From JBDIVL01 sp039794405 (lineage in GTDB: Bacteria > Planctomycetota > Brocadiia > Brocadiales > Brocadiaceae), in the NCBI GenBank assembly GCA_039794405.1, contig JBDIVL010000003.1, positions 1-64,000 on the forward strand: a DNA stretch of 64,000 bases, written 5' to 3'. Below, piece after piece: positions 54,373 to 63,942 of the stretch. The notes beneath the pieces are model-generated. The model searched no databases, was not told where the DNA came from, and worked only from the letters and a program-made list of their open reading frames with translations. Position numbers and translations under genes: made by a program. How positions within the stretch are numbered: position 1 is the first letter of the stretch; each line of letters starts with the position of its first letter.

Positions 54373-54622
54373 TGACCAAATAGATCACCTAAAATTTCTC
54401 TTTGGTGAACCAACCTTTATTAAATCACTGGATCCCACAAAAACCAACAAGCGTGACTTCAAGATTGAGGATGATAAACTGGTTATTCCCATCGAAGGCC
54501 GTCTAAAACAAAAATCAATTTCCAAAGAATGTTCAGATTGGATTAAAGAAAAGGTTGATATCAAATCAATGGTTAAACCGAACTTTCTGTACAGCAAGCT
54601 TTATTTAAATGGAACACCTTGA
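54373..54622 (+). pseudogene. Remnant of a PLD-Snf2 helicase gene
   Basis: A plus frame reads QIDHLKFLFGEPTFIKSLDP and continues with FKIEDDKLVIPIEGRLKQKS, ECSDWIKEKVDIKS and FLYSKLYLNG, then stops. It matches residues about 50-130 of the intact helicase at 55230 (QIEQLDFLFGEPRFIKSLDP, FKIEDEEIELSNRLEQNR, ECAKWIKQKVKIKS, LLHGKLYHVD). About 80 residues of a paralogue thus remain; the rest is gone. Confidence 0.85.
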
Positions 54623-54640
54623 TAATAAGGGATTGTTCTA

Positions 54641-54830
54641 CCACAACTTAAAGCTATTCGGCAGTTTTATCAAACCTATCCACAAACTAGGTGGTCACTG
54701 ATTGCCCGATTGATGCTGCCACAAATTTGTCAGCCAGTGACTGACGAATTGCATAATATCGATATGCAAGTCCCTCCGGATAAACTCCCTGTACTTTGAG
54801 AGAATGGGGCTTTTTCAGGATATAAATGGT
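54641..54830 (+). pseudogene. Remnant of a DUF1016 (YhcG) nuclease gene
   Basis: The frame reads QLKAIRQFYQTYPQTRWSLI, then DMQVPPDKL, matching NLKLYRQFYLTDPQIWQSVT and DLMVPPDKL of the intact gene at 58724. An internal deletion joins it to SLYFERMGLFQD (intact SLYFERMGLSQD) in another frame. The nuclease core is lost. Confidence 0.8.
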
Positions 54831-54844
54831 ATTTTTCAAAGTAA

Positions 54845-54983
54845 AATGGAATCTCAAGTCAAATACAAAATCTCAGGCCACGAAACCAAAGATCCTTGTC
54901 AGAAAATTCCTTTTTGGAGATGGGTTTCAATACAAAGTTCATGATAAAATGTTGCCTGATAATAGACCAGGCATTGTTTCCTA
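54845..54983 (+). pseudogene. Vsr-like mismatch endonuclease fragment
   Basis: After one frameshift the frame reads TKPKILVRKFLFGDGFQYKV, then HDKMLPDNRPGIVS and a stop. This resembles the N-terminal half of very-short-patch-repair endonucleases (TKPE-LVRKFL...GFRYRLHDKKLPGKPDIV). The zinc-binding and catalytic parts are missing. Vsr genes accompany C5-cytosine methylases, so a full restriction cassette may have stood here. Confidence 0.6.
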
Positions 54984-55229
54984 AAATATAAAAACCAAGG
55001 TCGAGAAGGCTGTAAATATTTTGTAGCATCTAAAACTCGTATAAAATAGTGGCCTGAAAAAATTTGATATGAAAATCATATTTTTATAAGTTCAAGAATA
55101 CTACAATACAAAATTTGGCTTGATATATTGAAAAAATGGCTTATATTTATGTGGTCTAAATCGACAATTCAGTAAATCATACCACCGAAAACTTTTTAAC
55201 TGATTCGTTAAAATGCCAATTGAACTTTT

Positions 55230-58200
55230 ATGAATAAGGAATTCATCAAAGCCTTAAAGTCTGGAATTAAAGACAACAGGGATAGAGGTTCTGTCGGTGA
55301 ATTTTTAAAAGAAAAAATCCTGCCAGGCTCAAAGCTCCTAGTGGTTTCAGCATATTTTACCATTTATGCGTACGAGGCTTTAAAAAATCATTTGATCCAA
55401 ATAGAACAATTAGATTTTCTCTTTGGCGAGCCAAGATTTATCAAATCCCTTGACCCCAATAAAGTTGATAAAAAATCCTTCAAGATCGAAGATGAGGAAA
55501 TAGAACTCAGTAACAGGCTTGAGCAGAACAGAATCGCTAAAGAATGTGCTAAATGGATTAAGCAAAAGGTTAAGATAAAATCAATAAAACATGCTAATTT
55601 ACTTCACGGTAAATTATATCACGTTGATAATCATGGTGTAGAAGAAGCTATTCTGGGAAGCTCAAATTTTACCGTAAAAGGGTTGGGGTTATCTACGAAC
55701 AATAATATTGAGCTAAACCTTGAAGTAGATAGCAGACGAGATAGAAACGATTTAAAAGACTGGTTTTATGAGATTTGGAATAACGATGAAATTGTAGAAG
55801 ATGTAAAAGATGAGGTACTGGCGTATTTAGATCATCTCTATACAAATCACTGTCCTGAATTTATTTATTACAAGACACTTTATCATATATTCGGAAAATT
55901 TCTTGAAGATCAATCCAGAGAAGGATTGCTTACGGAAAGAACCCAATTGACCGAGACAGAAATCTGGAAGACACTGTTTGAATTTCAGAAAGACGGCGTT
56001 AAAGGTGCAATTAACAAAATACTTGCACACAATGGGTGTATCATTGCAGATAGCGTCGGTCTGGGTAAAACCTATGAGGCGCTGGCAATTATCAAATATT
56101 TTGAATTGTTGAATGACAGAGTTCTTGTGCTCTGCCCTAAAAAACTGAGGGAAAACTGGATTATTTATCGTCATCAAAATAATATACTAAATCCTTTTCC
56201 AAATGACAGATTTCGCTACGATGTTTTTTCCCATACCGATTTGAGCAGAGAAAGTGGTGAGTCCGGCGGTATTGAATTATCAAATATCAACTGGGGCAAC
56301 TATGACCTTGTGGTGATAGATGAATCCCACAACTTCCGCAATAACATGAAAGGAAGAAGGGACGAAGATAACAATATCATCCGCAAAAGCCGTTATGAGC
56401 GGCTAATGGACGATATTATCAAGAAGGGAATAAAAACAAAGGTTTTATTAATCTCTGCAACGCCTGTTAATATACATCTGCGTGACTTAAGGAATCAAAT
56501 CTACTTTATAACGGAAGATAAAGACGATGCCTTTAAACAATCTATGGGTATTCATAGCCTGAAAGAGACAATTGCAGTAGCGCAGCGTGAGTTTACACAC
56601 TGGGCAGACCACAGGAAAAATCCGGAGCGAAACGTTAAAGATTTGCTTGAAAAATTACCTTCCTCATTTTTCAAACTCCTTGATGAACTGACCATTGCCC
56701 GTTCCCGGAAACATATACAGTCATACTACAAGGAGGAAATGAACAAGATTGGGGCATTCCCGGAGAGATTAAAGCCTGTTTCAATCTTTCCTCAGATAGA
56801 CACGAAAGGCCGTTTTATGTCCTATGATAAGCTGAACGACGAGATATCCAACTATCAGCTTTCTTTATTTAACCCTTCCAAATATGTAAAAGATGAATAT
56901 AGGGATGTCTACGAAGAAAGGGCTGGAGCAAAAAAAGTGAAGCAGCTTGAGTTGTTCCCTTTTACTCAGTCTGAACGTGAACACTACTTAATTGGCATGA
57001 TGAAGGTAAATTTCATGAAGCGGCTCGAAAGCTCCATCAGGTCTTTTGCAATAACGATGAACAGGACTATCAGTAAAATTGAGGATTTAGAGGACAGGAT
57101 TCGGCGTTTTAAACAATTTCAAAGCGAAAATCCCGAGCTGGATTTTGATGATTTGGCAAATATTGATAGAGAAGATGAGGAACTAAAAGAGGCAATGGAG
57201 GTTGGTAAAAAATTTACCTATAAACTGGCGCATTTAAAGTTAGACGAATGGCTTAGAGACTTACAAAAAGACAAGGCACAGTTAAGTATTTTACATTCCA
57301 CCGCCGATGGTATACATGCAGAGAGAGACGCCAAGCTCAACGAATTAAAAATACTTATAGAAAATAAAGTTAAAAACCCCACCTTTACCAAAGATGGCAA
57401 ACTAAATAAAAAAGCGCTTGTATTTACTGCCTTTGCCGATACCGCCGAATATCTCTATGATGCCTTAAAAGATTGGGTTTTCGATGTGTTGAAGGTGCAT
57501 ATCGCCTTAGTAACAGGCGGCGCCAGTAATTGCAAAACCACCTTCATGCTTAAAGGCTACAAAGGGCAATCTGAGTTTAACCATATACTAACGAACTTCT
57601 CACCGGTTTCCAAAAAACGCAACAAAATCCCTTCGATGCCGCAAGATGAAGAAATTGATATTTTAATCGCTACCGATTGTATTTCAGAAGGTCAAAACCT
57701 GCAGGATTGCGACTATTTAATCAATTACGACATACACTGGAATCCTGTAAAAATAATCCAGCGTTTCGGCAGGATTGACCGCATCGGCTCTGTCAATGAA
57801 GCAGTCCAATTGGTTAATTTCTGGCCTACCGATGATTTAAACAAGTATATTAACCTCAAGAACCGTGTGGAGGCGCGCATGGCGCTGGTGGACGTTGCCG
57901 CTACGACTGAGGATAATATCCTGAACACAGAGGCAATCAGGGAATTGATAAAGGACGATTTAAAATACAGGGATAAGCAATTGTTGAGATTAAAGGACGA
58001 AGTACTCGACCTCGAAGACCTGGGCGAAAGCGTTACCCTGAACGAATTCACTTTAGATGACTTTAGAATCGAGTTGAGTAAATACATAGAGGCAAATAGA
58101 AAGTTGTTAGAAGATGCACCGCTGGGTCTCTATGCCGTAGTGCCTTCGCCGTCTGGTGAAAATGCACATCTGACAGACTATTCCAGATTAGATAAAACAG

Positions 58201-58622
58201 CAAAAGACCTTATCAGTAGCGGGGTAATTTTCTGTTTAAGGCAAAGGGGTGATAGCTCTGGCAATGAAAAGGTGAACCCATTGCAACCGTATTTTCTGGT
58301 CTATGTAAGGGACGATGGCATTGTAAGGTATACGTTCACCCAGGCAAAGCAAATACTGGAAATGTTCCGGTTGCTCTGTTCCGGAAAAACAGTTCCCTAC
58401 GAGGCATTATGCCGTTTATTTGATGAGCAGACCAATAATGGTAGTAATATGAGTCACTACAATGAATTGCTGAAAAAGTCCGTTGATGCTATAGTAAGCA
58501 CCTTCAAGAAAAAAACACTGCACCATTTGCTCTCCGGTAGAAATGCCATCCTGCCCGACAAACAATCACAGGTATCAGAGACAACAGACTTTGAATTAAT
58601 TACCTGGCTGGTGATAAAATGA
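55230..58622 (+). CDS. PLD-nuclease/Snf2-type helicase fusion of a defence island
   Basis: A 1130-residue protein. Residues about 25-190 form a phospholipase-D-like nuclease domain with H126-x-K128 (LLHGKLYHVD) and GSSNFT. The Snf2/SF2 ATPase follows: motif I ADSVGLGKTYEA (K280), motif II VIDESHNF (364-367), and in the C-terminal lobe SEGQNLQDCDYLINYDIHWNP and motif VI QRFGRIDRIGS (from 844). Such fusions accompany methylases in anti-phage systems, including relatives of DISARM drmD. Its stop overlaps the next start (ATGA), so translation is coupled. A decayed paralogue lies 600 bases upstream. Confidence 0.88.
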   Translation: MNKEFIKALKSGIKDNRDRGSVGEFLKEKILPGSKLLVVSAYFTIYAYEALKNHLIQIEQLDFLFGEPRFIKSLDPNKVDKKSFKIEDEEIELSNRLEQNRIAKECAKWIKQKVKIKSIKHANLLHGKLYHVDNHGVEEAILGSSNFTVKGLGLSTNNNIELNLEVDSRRDRNDLKDWFYEIWNNDEIVEDVKDEVLAYLDHLYTNHCPEFIYYKTLYHIFGKFLEDQSREGLLTERTQLTETEIWKTLFEFQKDGVKGAINKILAHNGCIIADSVGLGKTYEALAIIKYFELLNDRVLVLCPKKLRENWIIYRHQNNILNPFPNDRFRYDVFSHTDLSRESGESGGIELSNINWGNYDLVVIDESHNFRNNMKGRRDEDNNIIRKSRYERLMDDIIKKGIKTKVLLISATPVNIHLRDLRNQIYFITEDKDDAFKQSMGIHSLKETIAVAQREFTHWADHRKNPERNVKDLLEKLPSSFFKLLDELTIARSRKHIQSYYKEEMNKIGAFPERLKPVSIFPQIDTKGRFMSYDKLNDEISNYQLSLFNPSKYVKDEYRDVYEERAGAKKVKQLELFPFTQSEREHYLIGMMKVNFMKRLESSIRSFAITMNRTISKIEDLEDRIRRFKQFQSENPELDFDDLANIDREDEELKEAMEVGKKFTYKLAHLKLDEWLRDLQKDKAQLSILHSTADGIHAERDAKLNELKILIENKVKNPTFTKDGKLNKKALVFTAFADTAEYLYDALKDWVFDVLKVHIALVTGGASNCKTTFMLKGYKGQSEFNHILTNFSPVSKKRNKIPSMPQDEEIDILIATDCISEGQNLQDCDYLINYDIHWNPVKIIQRFGRIDRIGSVNEAVQLVNFWPTDDLNKYINLKNRVEARMALVDVAATTEDNILNTEAIRELIKDDLKYRDKQLLRLKDEVLDLEDLGESVTLNEFTLDDFRIELSKYIEANRKLLEDAPLGLYAVVPSPSGENAHLTDYSRLDKTAKDLISSGVIFCLRQRGDSSGNEKVNPLQPYFLVYVRDDGIVRYTFTQAKQILEMFRLLCSGKTVPYEALCRLFDEQTNNGSNMSHYNELLKKSVDAIVSTFKKKTLHHLLSGRNAILPDKQSQVSETTDFELITWLVIK

Positions 58623-58723
58623 CAAACTTTCATCTATTACTCAACAGCATTAAATCCATTCACCAGCAGTTGCAGGATAGCGCCGCTAAAGCTGTAAACA
58701 AACTGCTTACCATTCGTAATTGA
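58619..58723 (+). pseudogene. N-terminal piece of the DUF1016 gene, ended by TGA
   Basis: An ATG overlapping the helicase stop opens the frame MTNFHLLLNSIKSIHQQLQD, then KAVNKLLTIRN and a TGA at 58721-58723. Family members read RNWLIGYYIVEYEQ at this point, so the TGA stands for TGG (Trp). The downstream frame continues without shift at 58724. It is either an inactivating mutation or requires reinitiation or readthrough. Confidence 0.8.
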
Positions 58724-59749
58724 TTGATTGGCTATTACATAGTTGAATATGAACAAAATGGTGAAGACAGGGCTCAATATGGGGAAATGTTATTAGAACG
58801 ATTAGCAGAAGATTTGAATCAGCCCAGCTTATCATTCAGAAACCTTAAACTTTATAGACAGTTTTATCTTACCGATCCTCAAATATGGCAGTCGGTGACC
58901 GCCATTTTTAAGTCAGGTCAAATTGGGCAATCACCGATTGCCCAATTAAAAACGTCTTATTTTCAAATAGTTAGAAAAGGGCAATCATTGATTGCACAAT
59001 CTTTACCATCAGATTTGATGGTACCACCTGATAAACTTATCACTAAACTGTCATACACTCATCTGGTTCAATTGCTTTCAATTGACGATCCCCTCAAACG
59101 TACCTTTTATGAAGTAGAAGCTATGAAAGGTAATTGGAGTGTGCGAGATCTGAAACGCCAGATCAATTCCCTGTACTTTGAAAGAATGGGGCTTTCGCAG
59201 GACAAGAAAAAGCTCGCCCGCCTGGTACAGGAAACTGTTGAATCACCGGCACAGCCCGCCGATTTTATCAAAAATATGTATACCTTTGAGTTTTTGGGTT
59301 TGCCACAGAAGGCATTGGTTGAAGAAACCGATTTGGAACAGGGACTGCTGGACCATTTGCAGGAATTTATCTTGGAAATGGGCAATGGCTTTTGTTTGGA
59401 AGGCAGGCAAAAAAGAATACTCATAGGCGATGAATACTTTTTTATAGACCTTGTATTTTATCATCGCATTTTAAAGTGCCATGTGTTAGTAGAACTGAAA
59501 ATTGAAGAATTTAAGCACGCCAACATAAGCCAATTGGTAACCTATCTCAATTATTATAAAGCCGAGATAATGCGAAATGATGATAACCTTCCAGTGGGTA
59601 TCTTGTTGGTAACAAACAAAAATGATGCATTGGTGCAATATGCTACCGCAGGAATGGACAATACGGTATTTGTATCAAAATATTTAGTGGAATTACCATC
59701 GAAAGAGCAATTAGAAAACTTCGTAAGGAATGAATTAAAGCAATATTGA
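58724..59749 (+). CDS. DUF1016 / YhcG PD-(D/E)XK nuclease, N-terminus cut by a stop codon
   Basis: The open part has 341 residues, beginning at TTG 58724 directly behind the in-frame TGA. The N-terminal DUF1016_N region (LIGYYIVEYEQNGEDRAQYGEMLLERLAEDL) is followed by LSYTHLVQLLSIDDPLKRTFYE and the nuclease core: D242 in FFIDLVFYHR and E257-L-K259 in HVLVELKIEEF, the PD-ExK arrangement. The rest is intact, which suggests the stop is recent or tolerated. It lies between helicase and methylase genes and is probably part of their system. Confidence 0.8.
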   Translation: MIGYYIVEYEQNGEDRAQYGEMLLERLAEDLNQPSLSFRNLKLYRQFYLTDPQIWQSVTAIFKSGQIGQSPIAQLKTSYFQIVRKGQSLIAQSLPSDLMVPPDKLITKLSYTHLVQLLSIDDPLKRTFYEVEAMKGNWSVRDLKRQINSLYFERMGLSQDKKKLARLVQETVESPAQPADFIKNMYTFEFLGLPQKALVEETDLEQGLLDHLQEFILEMGNGFCLEGRQKRILIGDEYFFIDLVFYHRILKCHVLVELKIEEFKHANISQLVTYLNYYKAEIMRNDDNLPVGILLVTNKNDALVQYATAGMDNTVFVSKYLVELPSKEQLENFVRNELKQY

Positions 59750-59751
59750 AA

Positions 59752-62700
59752 ATGAATAAAGACCCTAGACAAAAAATAAAGGAAGCCATACAGCAATTTG
59801 CAAACGGTAACCTGGCTGAGAATGCCATTGCCTTATTCAAAGAACTTGGCTATAGCAGCAATAAAAGAATAGCTATTGGCAAAGATGAATTTGAGGAATT
59901 ATTTAAAAATAAACACACGACAGATGATTCTCAAAAGGCATTGTTTGACAACTGGCTATCCGCCGATTATCTCTTCCAATTAACCGGAGAGGAAATCACC
60001 CGTCAGAAATCACTCTTTTCAGTAAATCAATACAACCCGAATGAATATCAATCGTACTCATTCGTGGCAATTGAATTGAAAAATGAACACTACCCCAGAG
60101 GAAGGCTTTCACAGATTACTCGTGAAGTAAACAAACTCTTCCCCATGCCAGTACTGATACTATTCAAACACGGTTCGTTGCTTACACTTTCAGTTATCAA
60201 CCGCAGGCTGCACAAACGTGATGAAAGCAAAGACGTGCTGGAGAAAGTCACCCTCATCAAAGACATCCGCATATCCCCCGCCCGTATGTCACCCGCTGGC
60301 AGGGGTGTCCACAGGACGGAGGTGGAAAATGTGTCTGGTACCCACCGTGCCCACATCGAAATCCTCTTCGACCTTTCGTTTAATGAACTAAAAAATAAAC
60401 GAGGCTTCACCAATTTTGTGGAACTACACGAAGCCTGGCAGAAGACATTAGACACCTCTGAACTCAATAAGAAATTCTACAGGGAACTTGCTAACTGGTA
60501 TTTCTGGGCAATGGATTATGTGGAATTCCCGGATGATTTAGAGAAGAAAAAAGATATCCGAAACGCTACTAATCTGATACGTTTAATCACACGGATAGTG
60601 TTCATCTGGTTTATTAAAGAAAAAGACCTTGTTCCAGATATATTTTTCAACAAAAATTACCTGAACAATATTTTAAACAACTTCAATAAAAGCGAGAAGT
60701 CAGATACTTACTATAAAGCTATTTTACAAAACCTTTTTTTCGGCACACTCAATCAAAAAATGGGGGAACGTGGTCTTGCCAAAGAAGGCTCTTTTCCAGA
60801 AAATAAAAACGAGTATGGTGTAAAAAACCTGTTTCGTTATGCGGATAAGTTTTCGATAAAAGAAAAAGAGGTTATTAAATTATTCAGTGATATCCCTTTT
60901 TTAAATGGTGGTCTTTTTGATTGCCTCGACAAGCCAAATGACGAAGGAAAAATTGTATATGTAGATGGATTCTCAAGAAATCTTAAAAAGCAGGCAAAAG
61001 TTCCTGACTTCTTGTTTTTCAGTGATGAGCAAGAGGTTGATTTGAATGAAATTTATGGCACCAGAAACAAAAAGTATAAAGTAAAAGGGCTTATCAATCT
61101 TTTAAACAGCTATAAATTCACGGTTGCTGAAAATACGCCTATAGAAGAAGAAATTGCACTTGACCCCGAACTTCTTGGTAAGGTATTCGAAAATCTTCTG
61201 GCAAGCTATAACTCCGAAACACAAACTACTGCCCGAAAACAAACCGGTTCTTTCTATACTCCCCGTGAGATCGTAAACTACATGGTGGACGAATCGCTCA
61301 TTGCGTATCTAAGTACCGCCAGCATCTCTGCTGGCGGAAATGACTATAATTACCCTTTCTTCAATCCCTATGACGAAATCAAAATCCATCAGGGGAATCT
61401 ACCCCATTGGCAGCAAGAAGATGTATTTTATTTTGTTACTTTCAGACTGGCCGACTCTATACCAAAAGAAAAGGTGGAGCAATTAAGACAGGAGCGGGAA
61501 ACATGGTTAAAAAATCATCCAAAAAACAAAGAAGGTAAATATTCGACAGAAGAATTAAAGGAATATTACAGACTTTTTTCAAAGCGAGTAGAAGAATGGT
61601 TAGATAAGGGGGCGGGCGGTTGCATATTAAGAGAAGAAAAATATGCACAGATCATTGCCGATGCATTACTCTGTTTTAATAACCAGAGATATATACTCGA
61701 TAAATGGGTAGTCATGCCAAATCATGTTCATGTTTTAGTTAAACCACTAAAAAACTACAACCTGACTGATATTCTGCACTCCTGGAAGTCTTATACAGCA
61801 AATCAGATAAATAAATATGCAGGGGGAAAAGGACAACTATGGATGCATGAATCATATGACCACATTGTCAGAAACAGAGAGGCATTTGAAGCCATACGCA
61901 ATTACATACGTCAAAACCCTGCAAAAGCAGGGATCACTTTACCTGATTGTGCTAAAAGCTGGACCGAAAGTACCGCCAACATTCCTGTTGGCGGAGGTAT
62001 CCCTGCCGACAGTTGCTCTCTTGTCAGAATAGTCAGGAGCAAGGATGCTCCTGATACGTTAGAGGCACGGTTACGAAAATTGCTTTCTTATTCAGACGAA
62101 CCCCACGATTTTACAGAAGGAGAAACAAAACTAATAATCTCGGCAATTGATAACTGTAAAATACTCGACCCTGCCTGCGGCTCTGGCGCATTCCCCATGG
62201 GTATTTTACACAAGCTGGTGCATATACTGCATAAGCTCGACCCGCGAAACGAACTGTGGAAACAAAGACAGATAGACAAGGCTTTACAGCTTGACGACCC
62301 GAATATAAGGGACCATGCAATTCAGGACATTGAAGAAGCCTTTGAGAACAACGAGCTTGACTACGGTCGCAAACTCTACCTGATTGAAAACTGTATTTAC
62401 GGTGTGGACATACAACCCATAGCCGTGCAGATCGCCAAGCTTCGTTTTTTTATCTCACTCATTATTGACGAGAAAAAACAGCCTGGCAAGGAAAACCTCG
62501 GCATTCGCTCCCTGCCGAATCTGGAAACAAAATTTGTGGCAGCCAATACGCTGATTGCACTAGATAAACCGCAAGGGCAATTGTCCTTTAGAAATCCTAA
62601 TATAGAACGACTCGAAAAAGAATTAAAGGAACTGCGCCATGAGTACTTTAGCGCTAAAACCAGAAAAGAAAAACTTCAATGTCAGAAGCAGGACAAAAAA

Positions 62701-63942
62701 CTGCGTCAGGACATTGCTGGACTTTTAGTAAATGGCGGATGGGATAACACCACTGCCCGGCAAATCGCCTCATTTGACCTCTATGATCAGAACGCATCAG
62801 CAGATTTTTTTGATTCTGAGTGGATGTTTGGTGTAACAAATGGATTTGATATCATGATAGGCAATCCGCCGTATGGAGCAGAAGTTAATGGCGTTGACAG
62901 CCTTATAAAAAATTATAAACATTTCGACAGACAAAAAAATTCAGCGTCTTTCTTTATAGAAATTGGTAGTAAATTAACCAACTCTAAAGGCGTAATAGCC
63001 TACATTATCCCAAAATCTCTATCTTTTTCTGAAGGCTGGAAAAAAACGAGAGAATTGGTTACCCATAAAAACAGGCTTTTATCAGTTATTGATGTCTGTA
63101 AAGCATTTGAAGCGGTGTTATTAGAGCAGATAATTATTTGCTTTTCAAAGGAAACTGCTGGTAGTACTTACCAATTTTCTGTCGGTGAAGGATGGAACGG
63201 GGAGATAAAGATTAGAGGCAAAGGCGATAATAAACTGATAGACCAGCTTGATATTTTACCGATGTATATTGATAACAGGAAACAAGGCATTCTGAATAAA
63301 TTAGAACAGGGCAGTGTGCTGCTTTCCGAAATATCAAAAACATTCCGGGGATTGCCATTTCAGCGCAAGGTATCAAAATCAGGACGGCCGATTTTAAGAG
63401 GCAAAAACATAGGCAAATACAAAATCTATGGGGACATTGATAACATTATCTTGCCTAAAGAAATTCTGTCCAGCGCAAAAGTCAAAGAACTTTTAAAACC
63501 TAAAATCCTCTCTCAGAATATTGTTGCTCATGTGTTAAATCCATACGACAGGATAATTATCATGGCAACGATTGATAAACAAGGGCTTTTAACCCTTGAT
63601 ACAGTAATGAATACTTATTTAACAGTAGATAGATTTGCGCTTCAGTATGTGCTTGCAATACTCAATTCACAGCTTGCCTCATGGTTTTATTATTGGTTTG
63701 TTTATAATAGAGCAGTAAGGACAATGCACTTTGATAAGTATTACATTGATAAACTGCCTGTAAAGGATATTGATTTGAAAGCCCAGCAGCCCTTCATCAC
63801 CCTCGTTGACCAAATCCTTGTCCTCAAGCAAAAAAATCCCCACGCCGATACGTCTGCGCTGGAAAGACAGATTGATGAAATAGTTTACAAACTCTACGGC
63901 ATCACGCCGGAAGAGATTGCAATAATTGAGGGAGGTAGATAA
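59752..63942 (+). CDS. Eco57I-like N6-adenine methylase with embedded RAYT transposase domain
   Basis: A 1396-residue reading frame. The N-terminal part (1-480) is a nuclease/helical region of type IIG or PglX/DrmMI-like enzymes. The methylase follows: ARKQTGSFYTPREIVNYMVDESLIAYL (about 494-520), motif I ILDPACGSGAFP (804) and motif IV NPPY (1038-1041). A TaqI-like specificity domain ends in LERQIDEIVYKLYGITPEEI. Between 522 and about 757 lies a foreign domain: LPHWQQEDVFYFVTFRLADS, HUH motif H658-V-H660 in MPNHVHVLV, and Tyr718 in YIRQNPAKAG, i.e. a REP-associated tyrosine transposase, in frame. ATG 59752 is preferred to TTG 59746; the ribosome site is weak. Confidence 0.9.
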   Translation: MNKDPRQKIKEAIQQFANGNLAENAIALFKELGYSSNKRIAIGKDEFEELFKNKHTTDDSQKALFDNWLSADYLFQLTGEEITRQKSLFSVNQYNPNEYQSYSFVAIELKNEHYPRGRLSQITREVNKLFPMPVLILFKHGSLLTLSVINRRLHKRDESKDVLEKVTLIKDIRISPARMSPAGRGVHRTEVENVSGTHRAHIEILFDLSFNELKNKRGFTNFVELHEAWQKTLDTSELNKKFYRELANWYFWAMDYVEFPDDLEKKKDIRNATNLIRLITRIVFIWFIKEKDLVPDIFFNKNYLNNILNNFNKSEKSDTYYKAILQNLFFGTLNQKMGERGLAKEGSFPENKNEYGVKNLFRYADKFSIKEKEVIKLFSDIPFLNGGLFDCLDKPNDEGKIVYVDGFSRNLKKQAKVPDFLFFSDEQEVDLNEIYGTRNKKYKVKGLINLLNSYKFTVAENTPIEEEIALDPELLGKVFENLLASYNSETQTTARKQTGSFYTPREIVNYMVDESLIAYLSTASISAGGNDYNYPFFNPYDEIKIHQGNLPHWQQEDVFYFVTFRLADSIPKEKVEQLRQERETWLKNHPKNKEGKYSTEELKEYYRLFSKRVEEWLDKGAGGCILREEKYAQIIADALLCFNNQRYILDKWVVMPNHVHVLVKPLKNYNLTDILHSWKSYTANQINKYAGGKGQLWMHESYDHIVRNREAFEAIRNYIRQNPAKAGITLPDCAKSWTESTANIPVGGGIPADSCSLVRIVRSKDAPDTLEARLRKLLSYSDEPHDFTEGETKLIISAIDNCKILDPACGSGAFPMGILHKLVHILHKLDPRNELWKQRQIDKALQLDDPNIRDHAIQDIEEAFENNELDYGRKLYLIENCIYGVDIQPIAVQIAKLRFFISLIIDEKKQPGKENLGIRSLPNLETKFVAANTLIALDKPQGQLSFRNPNIERLEKELKELRHEYFSAKTRKEKLQCQKQDKKLRQDIAGLLVNGGWDNTTARQIASFDLYDQNASADFFDSEWMFGVTNGFDIMIGNPPYGAEVNGVDSLIKNYKHFDRQKNSASFFIEIGSKLTNSKGVIAYIIPKSLSFSEGWKKTRELVTHKNRLLSVIDVCKAFEAVLLEQIIICFSKETAGSTYQFSVGEGWNGEIKIRGKGDNKLIDQLDILPMYIDNRKQGILNKLEQGSVLLSEISKTFRGLPFQRKVSKSGRPILRGKNIGKYKIYGDIDNIILPKEILSSAKVKELLKPKILSQNIVAHVLNPYDRIIIMATIDKQGLLTLDTVMNTYLTVDRFALQYVLAILNSQLASWFYYWFVYNRAVRTMHFDKYYIDKLPVKDIDLKAQQPFITLVDQILVLKQKNPHADTSALERQIDEIVYKLYGITPEEIAIIEGGR
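61316..61337. repeat. REP-like palindrome at left edge of the RAYT domain
   Basis: CCGCCAGCA and TGCTGGCGG form a 9-bp stem around TCTC, preceded by AAGTA. The right edge has the same structure, including the AAGTA prefix, with two compensating changes in the stem. Confidence 0.9.
61338..61972 (+). mobile_element. RAYT (Y1 HUH transposase) coding segment inside the methylase gene
   Basis: About 210 codons in the methylase frame encode a full TnpA_REP domain from LPHWQQEDVFYFVTFRL to AIRNYIRQNPAKAGITLP. No ATG, GTG or TTG stands near its natural N-terminus, so it can only be made as part of the larger protein or from a distant internal start. Palindromes at 61316 and 61973 bound it. Confidence 0.85.
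61973..61994. repeat. REP-like palindrome at right edge of the RAYT domain
   Basis: CCGCCAACA and TGTTGGCGG form a 9-bp stem around TTCC, preceded by AAGTA as at the left edge. Confidence 0.9.
62034..62053. repeat. Third palindrome behind the RAYT domain
   Basis: CAGGAGCA and TGCTCCTG form an 8-bp stem around AGGA. It lies just before the point where methylase-like sequence resumes (LEARLRKLLSYSDEP). Confidence 0.75.

Larger units (their letters stand above)
54058..55229. other. Spacer with decayed defence genes
   Basis: The first 300 bases show nothing I can assign. From 54373 three adjacent gene remnants appear (described separately). After about 54990 the sequence is AT-rich and empty up to the intact helicase gene. 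Confidence 0.6.
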
